In this document: one piece after another, positions 1 to 6,988 of the stretch | Numbering within the stretch: position 1 is the stretch's first letter | How the letters are laid out: each line of letters begins with the position of its first letter | Assembly (NCBI GenBank): GCA_002343775.1 | Contig: DDSH01000004.1 | Span: 1 to 64,000, forward strand | Direction: 5' to 3' | Source of the DNA: Anaerolineales bacterium UBA2395 | Lineage (GTDB): Bacteria > Chloroflexota > Anaerolineae > Anaerolineales > Villigracilaceae | DNA: 64,000 bases | The notes under the pieces: generated by a model | The model's database searches: none | The model's input: only the letters and a program-made list of their open reading frames with translations | What the model was told of the DNA's origin: nothing | Program-made: the position numbers and the translations under genes

Positions 1-156
1 CAAGGACATCGGGGATCGTTTGGGCGAAGCCAACGTGCGAAAAGCCATCGGCGACGTGCAGCAGTTCCGTGACGAACTAGACGCCGCGCTCGAAAGTTAC
101 AACGAAGCCCTGAAACTCTTCAAGGACATCGGGGATCGTTTGGGCGAAGCCAACGT
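1..156 (+). repeat. Near-identical 120-bp TPR coding repeats
   Basis: A 36-base stretch at 1-36 recurs without mismatch at 121-156, exactly 120 bases (40 codons) later. This is the period of one TPR unit, so the array is still expanding or being homogenised at the DNA level. More copies probably lie to the left of the window. Confidence 0.85.
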
Positions 157-430
157 ATTGCAATCTCACGGCAAATTGCTGATATTTTCACAAAAGCCCG
201 AGGAAGGCTTGAAAATGTTGCAGGATGCTTTAAATATATATGAAGAGATCGATTCAATTCCAAGCCAGGCAAATATTTACTTCTTTCTTGGGCAAATTCT
301 TGCTTCAAATGGGCAGAAAGATAAATCCATTGAATTATTGCAACAGGCGGTAGAACTTGGCAACAAAATTGATCCGAACCACCCTGTCTCCATATATATG
401 AAGGCATTTCTTGATAAAGTAAAAAAATAG
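2..430 (+). CDS. Tetratricopeptide-repeat protein, C-terminal fragment
   Basis: The reading frame is open to the left edge, so only the last 142 or so residues are present. They contain 40-residue repeats of the TPR type with the pattern of alternating helices (for example ALESYNEALKLFKDIGDRLG, then a more diverged repeat around AKYEEID-like and IELLQQAVELG). TPR arrays are protein-interaction scaffolds; in filamentous and environmental bacteria such 40-residue units (TPR_12 style) are often fused to an N-terminal NTPase or CHAT domain, but that part is outside the window. The gene ends in a lysine-rich tail and stops just before a terminator that serves the convergent ABC operon. Function beyond scaffolding cannot be said. 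Confidence 0.8.
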   Translation, partial: KDIGDRLGEANVRKAIGDVQQFRDELDAALESYNEALKLFKDIGDRLGEANVLQSHGKLLIFSQKPEEGLKMLQDALNIYEEIDSIPSQANIYFFLGQILASNGQKDKSIELLQQAVELGNKIDPNHPVSIYMKAFLDKVKK

Positions 431-438
431 CTAGACAC

Positions 439-469
439 AAAAGCCCTCCGAGAACTCCTCCCGGAGGGC
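439..469 (-). terminator. Intrinsic terminator of the ABC exporter operon
   Basis: Inverted arms GCCCTCCG (443-450) and CGGAGGGC (462-469) form an 8-bp stem with a 11-base loop. Read on the minus strand the stem is followed by TTTTG, on the plus strand by no T run, so it mainly serves the minus-strand operon that ends at 509. Confidence 0.75.
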
Positions 470-508
470 GTATTCATTCTTCATCCTTCCTAATTCATCC
501 TTGCCCTT

Positions 509-2359
509 CTAATCCGCCGCCACTGCCTCCCGTATTTCCTCACGCTCCTCGCTCGGCACATCCACGCCATACTGCACTTCCAACTCATGCCGGAACTGCT
601 GCGTGTACAGGCTGTAGTAATGTCCGCGTTTACGCAGGAGTTCGGCGTGTGTGCCATGCTCCGCGATGCGCCCGTTTTCGATGACGAGAATCCGGTTCGC
701 GCGGCGAATGGTCGAGAGGCGATGCGCGATCACAAAGGACGTGCGTCCCTTCATCAACGCTTCCATGCCTTTTTGGATCAGCGCCTCGGTCAGCGTGTCT
801 ACGCTGGAGGTCGCCTCGTCCATGATGAACAACTCCGGTTTGGCGAGCACCGCGCGCGCCAGCGAGATCAACTGCTTTTGCCCCACCGAGAGCAGGTTCC
901 CGCCTTCGCCCACGTTCTGGTCGTAGCCTTTTTCGAGGGTACAAATGAAATCATGCGCACCCGCGATCTTCGCGGCTTCTTCCACGTCGGCGTCCGACGC
1001 GTCCAATTTGCCATAGCGGATGTTCTCGCGCACTGTCCCGGAAAACAGGTGCGGCGTTTGCAGAACAATGCCGATCTTGTTGTGGATCGACTCGAGCGTG
1101 TACCCGGTGTAGTCCCTGCCGTTGATGCGGATCACGCCCTTCTGCGGTTCGTAGAAGCGGCACAGCAGGTTGACGATGGTGCTCTTCCCGCCACCGGTCG
1201 GACCGACCAGCGCGATCATCTCCCCGGGCTGGACTCTCAGCGTGAAGTCGGTCAGCACCGGCTTGCGGTCTTCATAGTAGAAGTCCACGTGCTCGAATTC
1301 GATCTCGCCCAACAGAGTTCGCGCCTCGACAGCGTCGGGTCGGTTATGGACCTCGGGCGGGGTATCCACCAGTTTGAAGATTCGTTCAGCCGACGCAATG
1401 GAATGCTGCATCTCGGCATAGACGCGCGCCAGGTCTTGCACGGGCCACATCATGAAGGTCAGGTACGAGACGAAGGCTTGGATCCCGCCGATGGTGATCA
1501 GACCGAACTCGATCTGCACACCGCCATACCAGACGATGGCTCCCAGCGCGAAGGCGGCAATGATCTGCACCGTAGGCAGAAAGAGCGCCGAAAGCCACGC
1601 CGCACGGTACGACGAGCGATACATGGTCGAAGTCAGGTTCTGGAATTCGCGCAGGTTGGCATCCTCCCGTCCCAGCGCCTTGACCACACGCACGCCCTGA
1701 ATGTTCTCGTTGTACGCGCCGGTGATCTTCGAATTCGTGCGGCGGGTGACGCGGAATTCCAGCAGGATATACGACTGGAACTTGTTCGCCACCCAGATCA
1801 TGATCGGGATGATGACCGACACGATCAATGCCAGCCGCCAGTTGATGATCGCCATAAAGGTCAGCGACGTGATGATGTTCATTACCGCCCAGACGCTGTC
1901 CACGATGCCCCAGGTCACCAGTTCCGAGACGCGCCCCGTGTCCGATGTGACGCGCGCGATCAGCCGTCCCACTGCATTTTGGGCATAGTACGAAAGCGAC
2001 AGGTTCTGCAGGTGGTTGAAGAGCAGTTTGCGCAGGTCGTATTGCACGCGTTCGCCCAGCACACCGGCAAGGTAAATGAACGTGAACACGAACACAGACT
2101 GCAACAGCAGGAACGAACCATAGATCCACGCGATGCGTGTCAGCACCGCCGTGTCACTGAGGTTGATCCCCTCGTCCACGATCTGCTTGTTCAGGTAGGT
2201 GAAATACGCATCCAAGCCGGATACCAAACCGATGGTGATCAGGAATCCCAGCACCCACTTCCAATGTGGTTTTATGATCCCCAAAATGCGCCAGAACACC
2301 GGCGCGGTAATTTGTGATGTGTGTTCTTCTTCTTCGAGTTCCAATAATTCGTCACTCAT
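509..2359 (-). CDS. ABC exporter half-transporter, subunit with catalytic glutamate
   Basis: A 616-residue type IV (MsbA/MDR-like) half-transporter: an acidic N-terminus, about six membrane helices in residues 35-330, then an ATPase domain. Walker A is GPTGGGKST near residue 385, Walker B ends in the normal MDEATS near 510, and the switch histidine is in IAHRLST. The signature, however, is LLSVGQ instead of LSGGQ near 490. The neighbour encoded at 3166-5001 has the opposite pattern (normal LSGGQ but Asp for the Walker B Glu), so the two should form a heterodimer with one canonical and one degenerate ATP site, as known for BmrC/BmrD and TM287/TM288. Start ATG has GGAG seven bases upstream. It is last in a three-gene operon. 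The substrate is unknown; drug or lipid export is the usual role. Confidence 0.93.
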   Translation of the reverse strand: MSDELLELEEEEHTSQITAPVFWRILGIIKPHWKWVLGFLITIGLVSGLDAYFTYLNKQIVDEGINLSDTAVLTRIAWIYGSFLLLQSVFVFTFIYLAGVLGERVQYDLRKLLFNHLQNLSLSYYAQNAVGRLIARVTSDTGRVSELVTWGIVDSVWAVMNIITSLTFMAIINWRLALIVSVIIPIMIWVANKFQSYILLEFRVTRRTNSKITGAYNENIQGVRVVKALGREDANLREFQNLTSTMYRSSYRAAWLSALFLPTVQIIAAFALGAIVWYGGVQIEFGLITIGGIQAFVSYLTFMMWPVQDLARVYAEMQHSIASAERIFKLVDTPPEVHNRPDAVEARTLLGEIEFEHVDFYYEDRKPVLTDFTLRVQPGEMIALVGPTGGGKSTIVNLLCRFYEPQKGVIRINGRDYTGYTLESIHNKIGIVLQTPHLFSGTVRENIRYGKLDASDADVEEAAKIAGAHDFICTLEKGYDQNVGEGGNLLSVGQKQLISLARAVLAKPELFIMDEATSSVDTLTEALIQKGMEALMKGRTSFVIAHRLSTIRRANRILVIENGRIAEHGTHAELLRKRGHYYSLYTQQFRHELEVQYGVDVPSEEREEIREAVAAD

Positions 2360-2392
2360 GATGTTTCTCCGTTGTAAACTGCCGGGTCGTCC

Positions 2393-3154
2393 TTACCTGC
2401 GTTTCCGGCAGATATAAATGATCTGTTTGCTGTTGTTGCTGACCGGGCTCTTGTCAAAGTCACCGTATTGCTCCACGATCTCGAAATCGTTATAGTGCAG
2501 CAAGGCTTCCATCTCCTGCGGAAAGACATATCGCAGCGATAACGGCGCCACACGCGTGACCTGCTTTCCATCCGCATCCGTCCAACGGCGGTACGCGGTT
2601 TCGGTCTTCACCTGTCGCAGCGCATCGTATGAGTCCGTGCCAGAGACCTTGATCTCGTAGCCCTCAGGATGGGAGGTCGTGAACCATTCCGTTTCTTCCT
2701 CGCTGCCGGCAAAGTGAACCGGCTTGGGGAAGAACATACTGACCACAAAAAGCCCATCGGCTTCAAGGTGTTCCTGCACGCGCTTTAGATACGCCTCCTG
2801 ATCGGCGCGCGTCAACATGTGATGAAAAACGCTGCCGGTCTCGAAGATCAGGCGGAACGTCCGCTTCAAGTGATACGAACGTACATCGTCCACGATCCAT
2901 TCTGCCGAAAGTCCTTCGGCTTTGTCGCGTGCCAGAGCGACCATGTCCGGTACAACGTCCAGCCCGGTGATCGATACGCCTTCCTTTGCCAGCGGAATCG
3001 TCACACGCCCGGTGCCACAGCCAAGTTCCAGCACAGCACCGCCCGCCTGCTTTGCCAGCGAAAGAAAGAACGGACCATCCGGTTCAAACTCACTGTTTTC
3101 TGCATCGTACAGACGAGGGTCGGAATATTCGCTAAGATTGTCGAGTAGATTCAT
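2393..3154 (-). CDS. Class I SAM-dependent methyltransferase
   Basis: 253 residues with the Rossmann methyltransferase motif I ELGCGTGRVTIPLA near residue 42 and an acidic motif II (GLDVVPDMV), followed by a typical C-terminal sheet. The acceptor cannot be read from the sequence; proteins of this shape act on small molecules. The start ATG has AGGAG eight bases upstream. The gene lies between the two ABC half-transporters with gaps of 11 and 33 bases, so it is translated from the same message and shares the attenuator upstream of 5001. A resistance or metabolite-modification role linked to export is plausible but only inferred from position. Confidence 0.85.
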   Translation of the reverse strand: MNLLDNLSEYSDPRLYDAENSEFEPDGPFFLSLAKQAGGAVLELGCGTGRVTIPLAKEGVSITGLDVVPDMVALARDKAEGLSAEWIVDDVRSYHLKRTFRLIFETGSVFHHMLTRADQEAYLKRVQEHLEADGLFVVSMFFPKPVHFAGSEEETEWFTTSHPEGYEIKVSGTDSYDALRQVKTETAYRRWTDADGKQVTRVAPLSLRYVFPQEMEALLHYNDFEIVEQYGDFDKSPVSNNSKQIIYICRKRR

Positions 3155-3165
3155 GTGGAATTCTC

Positions 3166-5001
3166 CTAACTCGCCTTGGCAATTTCAATTTCCAATTCTT
3201 CATCGATCCTCGTTTGAATATCGTAGATCCTGCGGTACATACCGCCGGTCTGACCCAGCAATTCCTCGTGGCTGCCTTTCTGGATCACGCGACCCTTGTC
3301 CAACACCAGGATCAGGTCGGCGCGCATCACCGACTGAATGCGGTGAGCAATGATGAAGGTCGTGCGGTGCTCCATCAGGTCATTCAACGCCTTGCGGATC
3401 GAGGCTTCGGTTTCGGTATCCACAGCAGAGGTGGAGTCGTCGAGGATCAGGATCTTCGGGTTCTTCAGAATGGTGCGCGCGATCGTCACACGCTGCTTCT
3501 GTCCGCCGGAGAGGGTCACGCCTTTTTCACCAACGATGGTGTTGTAACCATCCGGGAAGGCGGCGATCACATCATGCACGGCAGCGGCTTTTGCCGCGGC
3601 TTCGATCTCTTCCTGCGTCACACGGCGACCCACACCATACAAAATATTCTCGCGGATCGAGCGGCTGAACAGGAACGGCTCCTGCTGCACAATGCCGATC
3701 TGTTCACGCAGGTATTTGCGCGGATATTCGCGCAGTTCCACGCCGTCGAGCAGGATCTGCCCGCTGGTGTAATCATGGAAACGCGGCAGCAGGTTCACCA
3801 TCGAGGTCTTGCCGGAGCCGGTCGAACCGAGCAGGGCAATGGATTGTCCCGGCTGGATGCGGAATGAAATATCCTGGATGACGTCATGCGTCCCGTCAGA
3901 GTACATGAACGAGACATTTCGGAATTCGATCTCGCCTCGCACCGGACCCGTGGGCTGGATCGTGCCGCCATCGAGATCTTCCCGCGCCTGTTTGACGATA
4001 TCCATCAGGCGCTGGTACGAGACCATGCCCGTCGATGCCTGCACGATCACACGTCCCAAATTGCGGATGGGGAAGATCAGCCAGACCAGCAAGCCGACAT
4101 ATGCCACATAATCACCAACGGTGATCTCGCCATTGATTGCCATGAAAGCAGCGTAGACGAACCCAAAGAGCATCTGACCGCCAAGGACAATATCCGAAAG
4201 GGGCCAGAAGAGGGAGTGCATCAGCAGCAGGAACTTGCCCTTGATGTACTTGAGCCAGTTATCCTTCTCGAACTTCTGCATCTCATAGTCTTGCCGCGCA
4301 AAGGCTTTCACCACGCGGACGCCGGTCAGGTTTTCTTGCAGCGTCGTGGAAAGAACCGCCTCCTGCGCCTGGTAATCTTCGTAGGCTTTAGTGACCCGTT
4401 TGAAGAACCACAGCGAGACCCACAGGATCAGCGGGATGGTGACCACGGAGATCCAGCCGAGTTTGGTGTTGATGTACAGGATCGCGATCCAGTTGATCAG
4501 AAAGATCAGAATGATCCTGCCCACACCGATGGCTTGTTCTGAAAAGAAGCGTCGCAACGCATCCACATCGGATGTGACGCGCTCGATCAGGTCACCGGTC
4601 GGCGTCTGACTGTGATATGAAAAACTCAATCGCTGAATATGGTCGAACAGAAAATCGCGCAGCCGGCGGGTGATGCCTTCCGCGGTGTAGGCAGCCAGCC
4701 GACCCGAAAGGAACGCGCCGCCGCCTTCGATGAACGCCAGCCCGATGAAGCCCAAGCCGATGAAAAGAAAGGTCTGGGTCATGGTTGCGCCGATCATTTT
4801 TCCCTGCGTCAGCACATCGTCGGCGAAGAATCGCAAAAGGAGGTAAACAGAGGTCTTCGCCAGCGCGGAAATGGCAAGCGAGAGGGTTGCCGCAATATAC
4901 GAAACGCGGAAATCCGACATCATGCGCCAAAGACCGGCAAGGCGGTTCGTGTGCAACGCATCACGGAAGTCAAACGTGGGGGCAGTGGATGAAGTTGACA
5001 T
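3166..5001 (-). CDS. ABC exporter half-transporter, subunit with degenerate Walker B
   Basis: 611 residues, six predicted membrane helices in the first 330 residues and a C-terminal ATPase. Walker A GSTGSGKTS is near residue 390, the signature LSGGQKQR near 495 is canonical, but Walker B reads LILDDSTS, with Asp where the catalytic Glu belongs. This complements the partner at 509-2359. An in-frame ATG lies 24 bases upstream at 5025, but I choose 5001 because GGAG sits nine bases before it and because 5025 lies inside the T run of a terminator hairpin (5061-5027). It is first in the operon and is preceded by a leader ORF and attenuator, the arrangement known for the drug-induced bmrBCD operon of Bacillus subtilis. 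Confidence 0.93.
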   Translation of the reverse strand: MSTSSTAPTFDFRDALHTNRLAGLWRMMSDFRVSYIAATLSLAISALAKTSVYLLLRFFADDVLTQGKMIGATMTQTFLFIGLGFIGLAFIEGGGAFLSGRLAAYTAEGITRRLRDFLFDHIQRLSFSYHSQTPTGDLIERVTSDVDALRRFFSEQAIGVGRIILIFLINWIAILYINTKLGWISVVTIPLILWVSLWFFKRVTKAYEDYQAQEAVLSTTLQENLTGVRVVKAFARQDYEMQKFEKDNWLKYIKGKFLLLMHSLFWPLSDIVLGGQMLFGFVYAAFMAINGEITVGDYVAYVGLLVWLIFPIRNLGRVIVQASTGMVSYQRLMDIVKQAREDLDGGTIQPTGPVRGEIEFRNVSFMYSDGTHDVIQDISFRIQPGQSIALLGSTGSGKTSMVNLLPRFHDYTSGQILLDGVELREYPRKYLREQIGIVQQEPFLFSRSIRENILYGVGRRVTQEEIEAAAKAAAVHDVIAAFPDGYNTIVGEKGVTLSGGQKQRVTIARTILKNPKILILDDSTSAVDTETEASIRKALNDLMEHRTTFIIAHRIQSVMRADLILVLDKGRVIQKGSHEELLGQTGGMYRRIYDIQTRIDEELEIEIAKAS

Positions 5002-5026
5002 GGGTGATTTCTCCGAACAGGACATT

Positions 5027-5061
5027 AAAACAAAAGGGCTGCGGCGCGTGCGCCACAGCCC
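5027..5061 (-). terminator. Terminator hairpin in the ABC operon leader (attenuator)
   Basis: Read on the minus strand, an 11-bp GC-rich stem (GGGCTGTGGCG, 5061-5051, with CGCCGCAGCCC, 5046-5036; one G-U pair; loop CACG) is followed by TTTTGTTTT (5035-5027). It ends 25 bases before the ABC start codon, leaving no room for a promoter between it and the gene. The exporter can therefore be transcribed only by reading through this terminator. Confidence 0.85.
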
Positions 5062-5179
5062 AAAATCAACAAGGGACAGGGAAAGACCTAGGGACGGTCA
5101 ATAGGCGCACTTCGAGAAGGCATTTTGCCGATGGTATCGTTGAGGAAGTTATAGATTGTGATGCTCATCAAGAGTGCGC
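5048..5179 (-). promoter_or_regulatory. Mutually exclusive attenuator segments 1-2-3
   Basis: Three short segments of the leader can pair in alternative ways on the minus-strand RNA. Segment 1, GCGCACT (5179-5173), lies between the leader ribosome site and its ATG. Segment 2, AGTGCGCC (5111-5104), lies in leader codons 19-22. Segment 3, GGCGCAC (5054-5048), is the inner 5' arm and loop of the terminator. Pairing 1:2 is 7 bp perfect, 2:3 is 7 bp perfect, and 3 with the terminator 3' arm forms the stop. A ribosome held early on the leader covers segment 1, frees segment 2 to pair with 3, and so prevents termination. The pairings are seen; the switching is inferred. Confidence 0.65.
5088..5168 (-). 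CDS. Leader peptide of the ABC exporter attenuator, 26 codons
   Basis: ATG at 5168, stop TAG at 5090-5088, coding for 26 residues beginning MSITIYNFLND and ending SAPIDRP. AAAGGAG (5185-5179) lies ten bases before the ATG, a better ribosome site than most genes here have. The ORF sits between a strong promoter and the terminator at 5061-5036. The peptide is not enriched in one amino acid, so it is unlikely to sense charging of a single tRNA; sensing of ribosome stalling (antibiotics) fits better. No homologue is recognised. The case for translation rests on the ribosome site and the layout. Confidence 0.65.
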   Translation of the reverse strand: MSITIYNFLNDTIGKMPSRSAPIDRP

Positions 5180-5209
5180 TCCTTTCTTTGGATTTTTTTC
5201 AGCCTTCAG

Positions 5210-5239
5210 AGTTTACACCCGTAAATGCGTCCGTGTCAA
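5210..5239 (-). promoter_or_regulatory. Sigma-70-type promoter of the ABC operon
   Basis: Perfect -35 TTGACA (5239-5234), 18-base spacer, -10 TAAACT (5215-5210). Transcription would start near 5203, about 35 bases before the leader ORF. It lies just past the stop of the kinase gene (5261), so the ABC operon is an independent unit. Confidence 0.75.
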
Positions 5240-5260
5240 GGATGAGTTTAAGATTAATGC

Positions 5261-6988
5261 CTATGGAATGAAAATGTCGCAGGCATTGCTGGAAATGTCG
5301 CAACGGGCGATCTCCTCGTCCAGCCACAGCACACGGAATTGGCTCGACCCTTCCTTGGGAGTCCAGAACAGGATCTCGCCCGGGCGGTCAAAACGCGGTT
5401 GGATGGTGCTCATGATTCCCGGTCCACATTCCGCGGGGGAAAGGTAGGGCGGGTCCTGATCGCCATAGATGGTGATGTTCACGCAGAAATTGCGCGGCAG
5501 GTAGTCAAAGTCCCGGGTCTCCCACTGGTAGCCTTGAAAAATATCCTTCATGGGCAAGCCTTCATCGTCCAGGCGTTGGAAGACAAAGCCGGAGATGCTG
5601 CGCCATCCATAGGAGCGGTTGAGCATGAAGAAACTGGTCTCGTTGTAATACAGGGTATAGCGGTTGCCCTCCGGGTATTTCACCGTCGGTTCAGCCGCAA
5701 CAGTAACGAATGGCGTCGGTATTGCTGTGGGTGTTTCGCTGGGGAGAATCAACGCGGTGGGGGAGGGTAAGGGAGACTCTAAAGGCAGCGGGGCTGATTC
5801 CGTTTGGGTGGGCAGAACCGGTTCCGTCGTCGTAGGAAGCGGCGCACTCGTCGCAGACTCGGAAGCGATAACGGTAGGGAAGAGGTTCGGGATGTTCAGC
5901 ATTCCCTGGTTCATCAGATATACGCCACCGACACCCAACGCGAGGAGTAAAAGGATACCGATCAGCCAGAAGTTGCGCCGCTTGGGAGCCCCGGCGCGGA
6001 TGGTAGCCGGCATTTTGACTTGTTGTTTTTGCGGCGCTTCGATCACCGCTTTGGGTGCGGGGCGCTTCGATATTTGTTCGATGGATTGATCGCTGCGCCG
6101 GATGGTGGGCACGCCGACAGGCAAAGGCGGCAATGTCCCTTTCTTGTTGACATTGGACGCCTTGAAGGCATCTTCAAGCGCTGCCATTAGTTTTGCGCCG
6201 GTCTGATATCGTTCGCGGCTGTCTTTGTGGAGGGCTTTGAGGATGACCGCTTCCACCGCGGGGCTGAGGTCGGGGTTGATACTGCGGGGCGGTGGCGGCG
6301 GCTGGGAGATATGCTGGAGGGCGATGTCGGTCGGTGAACCGGCATCGAAGGGGACTGCGCCAGCGAGCACTTCGTACAAGATGACCCCAAGCGAGTACAC
6401 ATCGGATTGCGGGACTGCGTCGGCAGAACGACGTGCCTGCTCCGGTGAGATATAGTGGGGTGAGCCAAAGATGGTGCCTTGCGAACCGTCCCGGACTTCG
6501 AGCGCCATGCCAAAATCCCCCAATAACACGCGTCCGTCGTTGGAAAGCAGGATGTTCGATGGCTTCACGTCGCGGTGAACGACCCCGTGTCGGTGGGCAT
6601 AGTCGACCGCGCTGGCAATGGCGTTACCGATGCGCAGCACGTCGGCAATGGGCATCAGTTTGCCTTCCTCCTGATACAACGCCATGATCTCGCCCAGGTC
6701 CTGCCCGTCCACGTACTCCATAACATAGTAGGGAAAGCCCTGCTCGTCGTCTGAATAATAAATTTGGATGATGTTCTCGTGATGCCACTTTGCCATCATC
6801 CGCGCTTCGTTGACGAAGCGGGCGGCATAGGCGGGATGGTTCTTGTAGCGTTTGTCCAGCACCTTGATCGCCACCGGGCGGTGCAGTTTGACATCCTGAC
6901 CGAAGTAAACGGAAGCCATGCCGCCCTGCCCAAGCAGGCGTTCAACACGAAAATTGGCGAGCTGCATTCCGATGATGGGGTCTTTCAT
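5261..6988 (-). CDS. Transmembrane Ser/Thr protein kinase, PknB-like
   Basis: 575 residues. A complete Hanks-type kinase occupies residues 1-280: glycine loop LLGQGGMASVYFG, catalytic Lys in VAIKVLDK (about 41), HRDVKPSNIL (about 137), GDFGMA (about 159) and SPEQA, so it should be active. A linker of about 60 residues leads to one membrane helix (about 338-358), then a Pro/Thr/Ser-rich stalk and a C-terminal globular part of about 130 residues outside the membrane with two or more cysteines (FCVNITIYG, AECGPGIM, CDISSNACDIF) and no PASTA repeats. It would phosphorylate cytoplasmic proteins in response to an external cue. Its ATG overlaps the stop of the 816-residue protein gene (ATGA), so the two are translationally coupled and that protein is a likely substrate or partner. 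Confidence 0.93.
   Translation of the reverse strand: MKDPIIGMQLANFRVERLLGQGGMASVYFGQDVKLHRPVAIKVLDKRYKNHPAYAARFVNEARMMAKWHHENIIQIYYSDDEQGFPYYVMEYVDGQDLGEIMALYQEEGKLMPIADVLRIGNAIASAVDYAHRHGVVHRDVKPSNILLSNDGRVLLGDFGMALEVRDGSQGTIFGSPHYISPEQARRSADAVPQSDVYSLGVILYEVLAGAVPFDAGSPTDIALQHISQPPPPPRSINPDLSPAVEAVILKALHKDSRERYQTGAKLMAALEDAFKASNVNKKGTLPPLPVGVPTIRRSDQSIEQISKRPAPKAVIEAPQKQQVKMPATIRAGAPKRRNFWLIGILLLLALGVGGVYLMNQGMLNIPNLFPTVIASESATSAPLPTTTEPVLPTQTESAPLPLESPLPSPTALILPSETPTAIPTPFVTVAAEPTVKYPEGNRYTLYYNETSFFMLNRSYGWRSISGFVFQRLDDEGLPMKDIFQGYQWETRDFDYLPRNFCVNITIYGDQDPPYLSPAECGPGIMSTIQPRFDRPGEILFWTPKEGSSQFRVLWLDEEIARCDISSNACDIFIP

Noticed and set aside
157..170. TTGCAATCTCAC in the TPR gene as a third palindromic element
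   Set aside because: Only the last dozen bases match and they code the normal TPR positions LQS; the other arm is missing.
587..2317. 576-residue open frame opposite the ABC transporter gene
   Set aside because: It is the antisense shadow of a clear ABC gene, with Arg/His/Asp-rich low-complexity translation and no ribosome site. The long frames opposite kinase, ABC, pckA and HK genes (for example 47146-48099 and 58822-60282) were left out for the same reason.
5027..5061. Hairpin simply as the terminator of the kinase gene
   Set aside because: It lies 200 bases after the kinase stop, downstream of a strong promoter and a leader ORF, and only 25 bases before the ABC start. It may still catch kinase transcripts as a second role.
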